Positions 38,023-46,138 of a stretch of 52,698 nt of DNA are shown piece after piece. Each line of letters opens with the position of its first letter. Position 1 is the first letter of the stretch. The notes beneath the pieces were generated by a model. That model did no database searches and had not been told where the DNA came from. It saw only the letters and a program-made list of their open reading frames with translations. This DNA comes from Paracoccus versutus (GTDB lineage: Bacteria > Pseudomonadota > Alphaproteobacteria > Rhodobacterales > Rhodobacteraceae). The stretch lies in assembly GCF_000763885.1 (NCBI RefSeq), contig NZ_JRKO01000042.1, forward strand, positions 1-52,698, read 5' to 3'. A program made the translations under genes and the position numbers.

Positions 38023-39651
38023 TCACGGCCCCTGATCCCCGGCCGCTTCGTTTAGCAGGCAATCGGCCACCTCCGGCGAGAAATACCGGCGGCGGCCTTC
38101 CAGAAGCAGCGCGTCCGGCGTCGCGGGATCGCGGCCGAAGGGCGCCATTCCATGCCGGGCCAGCACCCTTGCGCAGCCGATCCAGTCGCCCTCCGGCACG
38201 GGCCGGTTCAAGGATGCCCAGCCCAGGGTGCCGGACACATCGTCGCCGAACCCCTGCCCGGCCCGCCAGGACGCGCCATGCTGCAGAAGGAATTCGGCAA
38301 GGGCGCTATCGCCGCGGAAGACGGCGTGGTTCAGCGCGCTTGCGTTCCAATCCCCGCCGCGCGCCTCGATGGGCCAACCCAGCTCGACCATCAGCCGGAC
38401 GGCATCGCCGGCGCCCTCGGCCGCCAGATCCGGCAAAAGCCGCAGCCGGGCCGGGTCCAGGCGGGCGACCAGTCCGGGGGCTTGCGACAGCATCCGCCGG
38501 GCCTCGGCCGCATCGGCGCTGGTGCAGGCGGCGATGAAGCGCTCTTCGGGCGACAGCGCGTCCGGCCGGCCCAGCAGGGACGCGACCTCGGGCAGGCCAT
38601 AGCGCAGGGCCAGCGCGGCCGCATCGGTGCCATCCCCGGTCCGCGCGCCGGGATCGACGCCTGCCGCAAGCAGCGCCCGGACATGCGCGGGCGAGCGGCG
38701 CCGGCGGATGGCATGGAACAGCAGGGCGCCGCCGCGCAGCTCGGGCGCGGCGGCGGCATGATCCAGCAACAGCCGAAGCCGCGCAATATCGTCGAAATCT
38801 AGGCAGCGGAACAGCGCATTGGTGCCGGTGACGACCGCCCCCGCCGCCAGCAGCAGATCGGTGCAGCCGAGACCCTCGAGCGAATGGTAAAGCGACTCGC
38901 CGTCATTCGGATCGGCGCCAGCCTCCAGCAGCAGGCGCGCAAGATCGGCGTCGTGATTGCGCCCCACGGAGCCGTAAAGCGCGGAAAGCGGCAGGCCGGC
39001 GTCCGGTTCCCGGACCGAGGCGGGCGGCCAGCGGCTGCCGACCCGCTGGTCGGGATCGGCACCGGCGGACAGAAGCAGCCCGACCACAGCGTGGATGCGC
39101 GGGCGGAATGCCGGCAGCTGCAACAGCCCCGAATGGGTCGCGGCGACCAGAGGCGGCAAGGACAGCGGCCCCGCCGGCCGATGCACCCAGCCCGCATCGG
39201 CAAGGATCGCGCGGCGCACCGCGGCGACATCCCCCGCGGCACAGGCGATGATCGGGAAATCCAGCGGCAGCCGGGGCTGGTCCTGCAGCAGCCGCACCGC
39301 CAGTTCCGGGCGCGCATTGCCGGTGCCGCCGGCAATATCCCCGGCATAGGCGAAGCGCGCGAAAGCCTCGGCAAGCGCGCCGAGCTCCAAACCGCGCGGC
39401 CACGCCGCCTCGACGAAGGCCTTCAGCGCCGCCCAGGACGCGAAGCCATGTTCCCGCGCGATGCAGGATTGCGCATCATGCAGCCGGCAGCCTGCCGCCG
39501 CGACCTGCGCGTCGCCGCGCCCCCTTGCCGCAGGCAAGCCGCGGCGCAGGCGGTCAAGCGCGCCGCCATCGCCCGCGCGGCAAAGCCGCAAAAGCTCCTT
39601 AGCCTGCCGTTTCAATTGATCAAGATCGGGTCGTTCGGGAAGAACGCTCAT
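38023..39651 (-). CDS. Ankyrin-repeat protein
   Basis: The 542-residue protein starts with a helical segment LDQLKRQAKELLRLCRAGDG and AREHGFASWAALKAFVEAAW, the usual N-terminal part of a bacterial ankyrin family. Repeated ankyrin units follow: LLLSAGADPDQRVGS, LARLLLEAGADPNDGESLY, VRALLAAGVDPGARTGDGT and ALAEFLLQHGASWRAGQG. It has no signal peptide and probably mediates protein-protein contacts in the cytoplasm. Partner unknown. The start at 39651 is supported by GAGG nine bases upstream. Confidence 0.88.
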   Translation of the reverse strand: MSVLPERPDLDQLKRQAKELLRLCRAGDGGALDRLRRGLPAARGRGDAQVAAAGCRLHDAQSCIAREHGFASWAALKAFVEAAWPRGLELGALAEAFARFAYAGDIAGGTGNARPELAVRLLQDQPRLPLDFPIIACAAGDVAAVRRAILADAGWVHRPAGPLSLPPLVAATHSGLLQLPAFRPRIHAVVGLLLSAGADPDQRVGSRWPPASVREPDAGLPLSALYGSVGRNHDADLARLLLEAGADPNDGESLYHSLEGLGCTDLLLAAGAVVTGTNALFRCLDFDDIARLRLLLDHAAAAPELRGGALLFHAIRRRRSPAHVRALLAAGVDPGARTGDGTDAAALALRYGLPEVASLLGRPDALSPEERFIAACTSADAAEARRMLSQAPGLVARLDPARLRLLPDLAAEGAGDAVRLMVELGWPIEARGGDWNASALNHAVFRGDSALAEFLLQHGASWRAGQGFGDDVSGTLGWASLNRPVPEGDWIGCARVLARHGMAPFGRDPATPDALLLEGRRRYFSPEVADCLLNEAAGDQGP

Positions 39652-40002
39652 GGAACCCTCGGTGCATCCGATGCCGACGACCCGCAATCCGGCAGCACAA
39701 AGGTTCGTTCGACGATCAGGCGTCGGGTCAAGTGGGCTCGGCCCTTTCCGCGGGTCTGGAAGCGGCTTGGACCGCTGGCCGCAGATTAGGTCGCGCAGGC
39801 GGGGCTGTCAAACGGCGGGAAATCCGCCGCACCCCCCTGCGACGGCGCGCGGACTGGCATCCCGCGGGAAATCGGGCTAGAGCGGAAGGCGTGCGGCAGG
39901 CAGCTTCCGGCCCCTGGACCCAAGGGCAAGGCCACCACCCGGATGCAAGGAAAGGGCGGCGGCCCGATCCGCAAGACTCCCGGAAAAACGGAAGGAGACC
40001 CC

Positions 40003-41154
40003 ATGCGACATCCATCCCTGCGACTGGCCACCGCCCTGGCCGCATCGCTGCTTTGCGGCCTTGCCGCCCATGCCGAACAGGCGGCCCCGGCGCCGCAGGC
40101 CGATCCGGCCGCGGTCCGGCAGGACGCCCGGATCAGGACCGCCGCCCTGGCGCAAGGGCTTTACGAACTGGTGCATTCGCCCCGCCAAGGTGCGCTGTTC
40201 GCGGCCTCGGCCGGCGGCTTCGGCGAGAATGCGGCGCCTTCGCGCATCCTGCGCCTCGACCCCGAGACCCTGGCCGTCCAGGCCGAGATCCCGCTGGACC
40301 GGAAGGGCTTCGGCCTTGCCAACGACGACGCGGCCGGTCGGCTTTATGTCGGCGCCGGGCTGGACGCCGCCGTCATCGTCATCGACACGGCCGCGAACAA
40401 GGTCGTCGGCACCATCCAGCTTGCCGAGAAGATCAAGGACGAGAAAGGCGAGGACGCCTATCCCCACCATTTCCGCGAACTGGCGCTGGACCCGCAGAAC
40501 CATCGCCTCTATGCGCCGGGCCTGCACCCCACGGGCTCCAGCCTCTATGTCGTCGATACCGAGGCGATGAAGGTGGAAAAGGTCGTGCCGGGCTTTGGCT
40601 ACAACGCCACCGGCATCGCCATCGACCCTGCGGCGGGCCGGGTCCATGTCTCGAACCTGCAAGGCCAGCTCTTCGCCGTCGATACCGGGACGCTGGAGAT
40701 CGTCAGCACGGTCGAGACCGGGGCGGACCAGCTGCTGAACCTTGCGCTCGACGCCGAGGGCGGGCGGCTTTTCGCCACCGACCAGGGCCATCCGCGCGTC
40801 ACCAAATACCGCGCCGAGGCGCTTCCCGACTACCAGCCCAGGGGCGAGGGCAACCAGGTCTTCGTCTTCAGCACCAGGGACGGCAGCGAGATCAGGCGCA
40901 TGGCCAGCGGCGAGGGGCCGGTCGCCCTGCGCTTCGACGGCGAGCACCGGCGGCTTTACGTCACCAACCGGGCCGAGGGCAGCATCAGCGTCTTCGACAC
41001 CGACAGCTATGACCTGCTGGAAAAGCTGGAGACGGGCGCACATCCGAACAGCCTGGCCTTCGACGCCGGGCAGAACGCGCTGTTCGCGACGGTGAAATCC
41101 GCCGAGGGCGCACCCAAGAACAGCGACGAGAGCGTGGCGCGCATCGACCTGTGA
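40003..41154 (+). CDS. YncE-like periplasmic beta-propeller protein
   Basis: The 383-residue protein has a Sec signal peptide (MRHPSLRLATALAASLLCGL to AHA) and about seven repeats of the YncE/SMP-30-like beta-propeller, such as RLYVGAGLDAAVIVIDTAAN, RLYAPGLHPTGSSLYVVDT, RVHVSNLQGQLFAVDTG and RLYVTNRAEGSISVFDT. E. coli YncE is a periplasmic DNA-binding propeller of uncertain role. GGAAGGAG precedes the ATG at 40003. No co-transcribed partner. About 350 bases of non-coding DNA lie on its 5' side and 250 on its 3' side, with no further gene seen. Confidence 0.87.
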   Translation: MRHPSLRLATALAASLLCGLAAHAEQAAPAPQADPAAVRQDARIRTAALAQGLYELVHSPRQGALFAASAGGFGENAAPSRILRLDPETLAVQAEIPLDRKGFGLANDDAAGRLYVGAGLDAAVIVIDTAANKVVGTIQLAEKIKDEKGEDAYPHHFRELALDPQNHRLYAPGLHPTGSSLYVVDTEAMKVEKVVPGFGYNATGIAIDPAAGRVHVSNLQGQLFAVDTGTLEIVSTVETGADQLLNLALDAEGGRLFATDQGHPRVTKYRAEALPDYQPRGEGNQVFVFSTRDGSEIRRMASGEGPVALRFDGEHRRLYVTNRAEGSISVFDTDSYDLLEKLETGAHPNSLAFDAGQNALFATVKSAEGAPKNSDESVARIDL

Positions 41155-41408
41155 CCGCCCGCGCAAGGGCATCGGGGGCCGGATCATCCCGGCCCCTTTC
41201 CATTGGGCTTGGCCGGCACGAGATCCTGGAACCTTGCGCGCAGGGTCAGCCTGCGCAGACCCCGCCGTCCCGAAGAACGCCTCGCGCGATGCGCGTCAGG
41301 CCGGCGGAGCCCGCAAGATCGCCAGGGCATTTTCCGACGGAAACCTTCGAAATCGACGCCAAAGAACCACAGTCCGGGAAAGGATGGGGCGCAGGATCGC
41401 CCCACCGT

Positions 41409-41795
41409 TCAGCGGGGATCGGCGTCGATGGCCGCCAGCACCGCATCCGCGCTTTTGCTGTTCACGGCCAGGCGCACATCGTAAAGGATCGCCAGCCGCA
41501 GCAGCGATTTCACGTCCACGTCATGGGGCAAGGCGGACAGCGGGTCGATGAAGAAGATCAGGTTCTTCAGCCGCCCTTCGGAAATCATCGCCCCCAGTTG
41601 CGCGTCGCCCCCCAGCGGGCCGCTGAGAAGCCGGGCCACATCAAGCCCCGTCGCCGCATGGATCCGCGCTCCGGTGGTGCCGGTGGCGACCAGCGACAGC
41701 GGCCGCAGCCGGTCGATCCGCTCTTCGACCCAGGCAATCAGGTCGTCCTTCTTGCCGTCATGCGCGACAAGGGCCAGGTCGGCGTGAATATCCAT
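41409..41795 (-). CDS. mgsA: Methylglyoxal synthase
   Basis: The 128-residue enzyme converts dihydroxyacetone phosphate to methylglyoxal and phosphate, a bypass of lower glycolysis. Family residues are visible: His12 in LVAHDGKK, the phosphate-binding ATGTTGARI, Asp64 in GPLGGDAQLGAMI (catalytic) and Asp84/His91 in FFIDPLSALPHDVDVKSLLR. Length is normal. The gene is monocistronic, divergent from a small hypothetical gene. Methylglyoxal is toxic, so such genes are usually controlled allosterically by phosphate rather than at the promoter. Confidence 0.95.
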   Translation of the reverse strand: MDIHADLALVAHDGKKDDLIAWVEERIDRLRPLSLVATGTTGARIHAATGLDVARLLSGPLGGDAQLGAMISEGRLKNLIFFIDPLSALPHDVDVKSLLRLAILYDVRLAVNSKSADAVLAAIDADPR

Positions 41796-41892
41796 GCAGG
41801 CTCCGCAAGATAGCTGTTGTTAGCGCAATCATATTGGTTTGCCCGCCGCAAGTCGAGTTAATGATGGCAAGCACTTTCAGGGGCGAGCGGTG

Positions 41893-42162
41893 ATGCAGAT
41901 CTTTCTCGGCGACAGCCATGCCTATCCGGGATGCCGCGCGACATTGCCGGGCGATCTGCCCGCGGCCGGGACCGATGTCGTCATATGCCTTGCCGACGGG
42001 ATCGAGGTGCCGGGCCGCCTGTCGCCTTGCCCCGAAGGGTTCCGGCTGGAAATCGCCAGCCATCGCACCGCGGCAGGAACCTCCATCGCGCGCAAGTCCT
42101 GGCTGCTGGGGCGGGACGATGCCGGCTGGAAGATCAAGGCAAGGCTCGCGGACCCCGCATGA
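41893..42162 (+). CDS. Small hypothetical protein
   Basis: The 89-residue product MQIFLGDSHAYPG... has no family that I recognise. It appears to be all-beta (alternating hydrophobic stretches VVICLADGIEVPGRL and FRLEIASHRTA) with an SH3-like size, has no signal peptide, and ends GRDDAGWKIKARLADPA. A GGGCGAGCGG sequence just upstream gives a plausible ribosome site. The tandem 8-bp repeat begins about 15 bases after its stop codon. Judged real from codon bias and composition, but with limited confidence. Confidence 0.5.
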   Translation: MQIFLGDSHAYPGCRATLPGDLPAAGTDVVICLADGIEVPGRLSPCPEGFRLEIASHRTAAGTSIARKSWLLGRDDAGWKIKARLADPA

Positions 42163-42180
42163 TCGCCGCGCCGGCGCAGG

Positions 42181-42276
42181 GATGCAGGGATGCAGGGATG
42201 CAGGGATGCAGGGATGCAGGGATGCAGGGATGCAGGGATGCAGGGATGCAGGGATGCAGGGATGCAGGGATGCAGG
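42181..42276. repeat. 8-bp tandem repeat, 12 perfect copies
   Basis: GATGCAGG is repeated 12 times without a change, preceded by a partial copy (GCAGG, 42176-42180). It is immediately followed by a perfect hairpin, GATCGGCG-tga-CGCCGATC (42276-42294). Such a perfect array implies recent slippage and should be variable in length between strains. It is not in a gene. Confidence 0.95.
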
Positions 42277-42716
42277 ATCGGCGTGACGCCGATCGCCGTC
42301 CAGCCCGGCCGGCAGCGACCGGGGGTAGTGGAGAGCCGCGGGCGATAAGGCCCGCACCGAGGCCACCATCGCCGAAATCGCCCCGAAAATCGTGGCGCGG
42401 GCCGGGCCGCGTTGCGTGCTGGACGCGAGCTCGGCACGCTGGATCAACGGGTCGCGCTGAAAACCCCCGCCGCGGCGTCCGGCATCTGCCGGCCCGGCTC
42501 GTCCCGGCGGCGGAGAGCTTGTCGAAGGCCGGGCAAGCCGATCCGTGCCCGGCGGTGGCGAGACCCGCCTGGACAGGACGCCCGGAAAAGACCCTTCCCG
42601 GCCCGGCCCTTTCACCCTCGGCTGCGGCGGACCGGATGTCCTGCCGGCGCCGTCACCAGCCGCCCCTTGCGCCGGCAAGGGAGGGGCGGCTGGTCGTCTC
42701 TTGCTGAATGAGGCGC
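42277..42716. other. Gene-free spacer after the tandem repeat
   Basis: About 440 bases between the repeat array and the MFS transporter gene contain no supported gene. Long open frames exist on both strands but have the low-complexity Arg/Pro/Ala composition of GC-rich shadows. Confidence 0.5.
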
Positions 42717-44042
42717 TCAGCTCAGGTGCTTGCCCTTGGTTTCCGGCGCCCACATGATCGACAGGACCAGGCCCAGCAACGGGAAGCCCGCCATCATCGT
42801 CAGCGTGGCCGAGAAGCCGAAGGTCTGCATCAGCCAGGGCAGCAGGAAGGTCACGCCCGCCGCGGAAATGCGCGAGAAGGCGGCCGAGAAGCCGACGCCG
42901 GTGGCCCGGACATGGGTGTCGAAGATCTCGGGCGGATAGACATACTGGATGTCGTTGGCGGCCGGGGCCACGAACATGTAGATGCCGAACAGGCCCAGCA
43001 CGATCCAGGCGGGCGCTTGCGGGAACAGGCCCAGGCCCAGCAGCGTCAGCAGGATGATGGCAAACGTCCAGATGACGAAGCCGCGCCGGCTCATCCAGTG
43101 CAGCAGAAGGATGCCGGCGAACGCGCCCGCGATCTGGATGGCGTTCAGCCACATGTCGACCGAGCCCGATTCCTCGACGCCCAGGGATTGCAGCACCGGC
43201 ATCATGAAGGTGAAGATGCCGAAGAACGGGCCGACCTGGCAGAACCAGAAAAGGCCCGAATAAAGCGACTGCCGCCAGGTCCGGGCGGTGAACAGCTCGC
43301 GCGGCGAGGCATGTTCCGCGCCCAGCTCGATTTCGGGGATGTAGAACTCCTTGCCGAAATGGCGGTCGACGACAGCGCGCGCCTCGGCCTTGCGGCCCCT
43401 GGCTTGCAGCCACATCGGGGTTTCCGGCAGGGTCATCCGCAAGACGAAGGTGATGATCGCCGGCACGGCACTGGTCGCCAGCAGCATGCGCCAGTTGTCG
43501 CCCTGGTAAAGCGCGCCCACGATGAAGGCGAGCGTGAAGCCCACCTGCCAGCCGATCGAGAAGCTGCCCAGCAGCATCCCCCGCCCCCTGCGGCGCGAGA
43601 ACTCGGCCAGCACCGACGAGCCGACCGCATATTCGACGCCGACGGCTAGGCCCAGCGCCAGCCGCAGCGCCACCAGTTGCCAGACGTCCTGGACGAACAG
43701 TTGCATCAGCGACAGCAGGATGAAGGCGGCAAGGTTCCAGCCGAACACCGGCCGGCGGCCGAAGCGGTCGGCCAGGTTGCCAAAGAACAGCCCGCCCACG
43801 AAGATGCCGATCAGCGCGCTCGATGCGATCAGGCCCTGGGCCAGCGCGGAAAGCTGCATCTCGTTTCCGGCCAGCGACAGGGCCGGGCCGACGATGCCCA
43901 GGACATAGCCGTCCAGCACCGCGCCGCCCAGAACGGCGGCGGCGGCCAGGACGTGAATGGTTTTCAGCGGCGCCTCGTCGACAGGCAGGCGCCCCTGGGC
44001 GTCCCGCACCGCCGGCCCGCCCGACAGTATTGCAATGGCCAT
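42717..44042 (-). CDS. MFS transporter (sugar-porter / metabolite:H+ symporter type)
   Basis: The 441-residue protein has 12 predicted transmembrane segments and the family signatures GNLADRFGRRPVFGWNLAAF (loop 2-3), RLALGLAVGVEYAVGSS and PETPMWLQARGR after helix 6, and PETKGKHLS at the C terminus, as in the Pfam sugar (and other) transporter group. It likely imports an organic solute with protons. Its substrate is unknown; it is separated from the sulfoacetate cluster by an insertion-sequence remnant, so a link to that pathway is not supported. AGGAGG lies directly before the ATG. Confidence 0.9.
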   Translation of the reverse strand: MAIAILSGGPAVRDAQGRLPVDEAPLKTIHVLAAAAVLGGAVLDGYVLGIVGPALSLAGNEMQLSALAQGLIASSALIGIFVGGLFFGNLADRFGRRPVFGWNLAAFILLSLMQLFVQDVWQLVALRLALGLAVGVEYAVGSSVLAEFSRRRGRGMLLGSFSIGWQVGFTLAFIVGALYQGDNWRMLLATSAVPAIITFVLRMTLPETPMWLQARGRKAEARAVVDRHFGKEFYIPEIELGAEHASPRELFTARTWRQSLYSGLFWFCQVGPFFGIFTFMMPVLQSLGVEESGSVDMWLNAIQIAGAFAGILLLHWMSRRGFVIWTFAIILLTLLGLGLFPQAPAWIVLGLFGIYMFVAPAANDIQYVYPPEIFDTHVRATGVGFSAAFSRISAAGVTFLLPWLMQTFGFSATLTMMAGFPLLGLVLSIMWAPETKGKHLS

Positions 44043-44410
44043 CTATCCTCCTCGTTCCGTTCAAGCCCGAGGCTTCCGCTGAAGAGCGGCGGAACCTCGC
44101 AAATCCGCATGATCCATGGCTTGCCCACGATGTGGCTCCTCCGCAGGCCATGAAGGCGGTGGCTGGCGCATGGCTTGCCGGCGAATGCCTGGCACCTGGC
44201 CGCCAAGGCTATCCCGGCGCCGCTTTCGACGCGCGTCGCCGGCTGCATCCCCATGGCGCACAGGCCGCCCAGCCAGGGTTTTTTCAGCGGATCGGGCGCG
44301 AAACCCGCAAGCAATCCCGCTCAAATTTGCCGCGGTTCTTTCGCATCCGTTCTGTCGGATTTGCGCGGTTCGGCGGCAAGCCCCCTATCAGCCAGCATCG
44401 TGTCGCCGTC

Positions 44411-44674
44411 ATGCCGGGCCAGAATTGCGAAGATGCGCTCCTCGACCTCGCCACTGGCCAAGCGCAAAGGAATGCCGAAGAAATCCAGCGCCGCCACGTC
44501 CTCGGCGAGTCCCGCAAGGATAACGCATCCATCCAGCGGCTGGCGAAGAAGCTGGCCCGCCCAGGCGCCGCGCTCCACTTCCGCCATGAGGCGGGGTCCG
44601 ACCGGCTAGGCCGCGAACGCCTGATCGAGACGCTCGGCAGCTGCGCAATTATCGCCCCGTCGCCGATCCCCGCC
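44411..44674 (+). pseudogene. IS110-family transposase remnant
   Basis: A plus-strand frame with no start and no downstream continuation reads NASIQRLAKKLARPGAALHF, RHEAGSDRLG and LGSCAIIAPSPIP. These correspond to the N-terminal part of IS110 transposases (LVKKLG...LHFCYEAGPCGYG...LGHxCxVVAPSLIP). The catalytic DEDD core that should continue after this point is missing, and the usual GDRVKTDRRDA is lost. It is a decayed fragment. The whole spacer 44043-44905 contains nothing else that I can support. Confidence 0.65.
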
Positions 44675-44905
44675 GCCCCGGCGATTGCAGGAAGACCAAC
44701 CGCCGGCAGCCGAGCGCTTGGCACGGCTGCCGGCGGGCGGGGAAACTCACGCAGATGCGGAGGTGGGCGCTGGCCCATGAGGCCGGCTGACCCGGTTCGG
44801 AGACCCCGCAATGGGGCGGAATGGAACAGGGCAATGCGGCTGTATTCCTTCGAAAGCAATGCATTGCGTGCGGACAAGGGGATACGCCTTCCCCGCTGCA
44901 AATAC

Positions 44906-45940
44906 CTACACGATCGCCCCGGACAGCTCGACCGCAATCGCTGTGCTGCTACGCATAATCAGTTCCAATTCAATCTTGCTATGAACCATGTAATTGGGGT
45001 CGGGCGCGCCAATCATCGCAAGAATCTCTCGCCCTGCCGTGGCCCCCAGTTTCTGCGCGGGGATGCGCACTGTGGTGAGCGCCGGTTCCATCTGCGCCGA
45101 GCCGGCAAAGTCGCCGATGCCGATCACCGACAAGGTGGTGGGAATGGCGATCCCCAGCCGCGCCGCCGCATAGATCGCCCCCTGCGCGATCACGTCATTG
45201 GCGCAAAGCAAGGCGCTCGGCCGGTCCTGTCCCGCCAGTAATTCCAGGCAAGCGGCCTTGGCCTGGGCGATGCTGTAGGGCACCTCGACCTGCCAGCGAT
45301 CCTGCAACACGATGCCGGCATCGCGGAAAACAGCCGTCGCCGCCGTCTTGCGGTCACGTGCCCGGTCGTTGTCGAAGGTGGTGGGAAAGACCATGCCGAT
45401 GCGGCGATGCCCCAGTGCGATCAGATGTTCGGCTGCCATCCGCCCCGCCTCGCGGTTGTCCACCCCGATGCAGGGCAGCGCCGAATCCGGCAGGTAGTTC
45501 CAGAGCGCCAGCAATGGCACGCGCTGTTCGGCGATCAGACGGAAGGTGCCGGCGCTGTGATCCAGCCCGACCACCGCCAGCGCATCGACGCGATGCTCCA
45601 GCAATTTGCGAACCAGCCGATATTCGGTCTCCAGATCGTAGCCATGCGAGGCCAGGAGCAGGGTGAAGCCCTGCTCGCTGACCGTGTCGTTAAAAGCCTG
45701 GACCACCTCGGCGAAGATGGTGTTGGCGACGGTCGGCACCACCAGACCGATGGTGGCGCTGCGCTTGCCATGCATGGCCTGCGCGGCGCGGTTGCGGATA
45801 TAGCCGGATTTCTCGATCGCCAGTTCGACCTTCTTGCGCGTCGCCGGATGCACCAGATCCGGGTGATTCATCACCCGCGACACCGTCGCCGGTGAAACGC
45901 CTGCAAGATTGGCTACGAAAACAATATCTGGCTTAATCAT
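44906..45940 (-). CDS. LacI-family regulator, probable sulfoacetate-operon repressor
   Basis: The 344-residue protein has the LacI helix-turn-helix (VANLAGVSPATVSRVMNHPD, near residues 10-30), the hinge region (IRNRAAQAMHGKRSATIGLV) and a periplasmic-binding-protein-like sensor domain including CIGVDNREAGRMAAEHLIAL and SALLCANDVIAQGAI. It is divergent from sauS across about 200 bases that hold a perfect palindrome, so it is very likely the local regulator, with sulfoacetate or a metabolite as inducer (inference). A GTG at 45952 would add four residues; neither start has a clear ribosome site. I use no sauR symbol because I cannot confirm orthology with the described SauR. Confidence 0.88.
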   Translation of the reverse strand: MIKPDIVFVANLAGVSPATVSRVMNHPDLVHPATRKKVELAIEKSGYIRNRAAQAMHGKRSATIGLVVPTVANTIFAEVVQAFNDTVSEQGFTLLLASHGYDLETEYRLVRKLLEHRVDALAVVGLDHSAGTFRLIAEQRVPLLALWNYLPDSALPCIGVDNREAGRMAAEHLIALGHRRIGMVFPTTFDNDRARDRKTAATAVFRDAGIVLQDRWQVEVPYSIAQAKAACLELLAGQDRPSALLCANDVIAQGAIYAAARLGIAIPTTLSVIGIGDFAGSAQMEPALTTVRIPAQKLGATAGREILAMIGAPDPNYMVHSKIELELIMRSSTAIAVELSGAIV

Positions 45941-45947
45941 CAGATTT

Positions 45948-45976
45948 TTCACATATATTTTTGCGAATCATAAAAT
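45948..45976 (+). promoter_or_regulatory. Predicted sigma-70-type promoter of the sau operon
   Basis: TTCACA (45948-45953), a 17-base spacer and TAAAAT (45971-45976) match the consensus in five of six positions each. The surroundings are strikingly A+T-rich for this genome. Transcription would start at about 45983, at the left edge of the palindromic operator, leaving a leader of about 155 bases before sauS. Confidence 0.6.
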
Positions 45977-45979
45977 TTA

Positions 45980-46007
45980 ATGAAAACAGTTGCAAGACTG
46001 TTTTCAT
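45980..46007. promoter_or_regulatory. Perfect palindrome, candidate LacI-type operator
   Basis: ATGAAAACAGT (45980-45990) and ACTGTTTTCAT (45997-46007) are perfect reverse complements, separated by TGCAAG. The element covers the predicted sauS transcription start and is the best candidate binding site of the divergently encoded LacI-type protein. Confidence 0.75.
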
Positions 46008-46138
46008 GGCCTAGGGTCGAAAACCACGGCAAGAGGAGGCCGTGCCAGACCAACATTGCAGACAGGGCGAGCCCCGGTTTTTCCGGGCTGCTGACCTATT
46101 CACCTTCCCGGCGGGCGGACTGCCGGGAGCAGGAGCAA

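Noticed and set aside
42181..42276. Possible CRISPR array
   Set aside because: The 8-bp units are directly adjacent without spacers, and no cas genes are present. It is a simple tandem repeat.
41758..44151. A long minus-strand frame running through the MFS gene, the tandem repeat and mgsA start
   Set aside because: It is out of frame with the real MFS gene and includes the repeat-encoded SLHPCIPA units; no family signature.
44321..44587. An 88-residue minus-strand open frame in the 44.0-44.9 kb spacer
   Set aside because: No ribosome site and no recognised family. The plus strand of the same DNA reads as an IS110 transposase fragment, which explains the open frame better.
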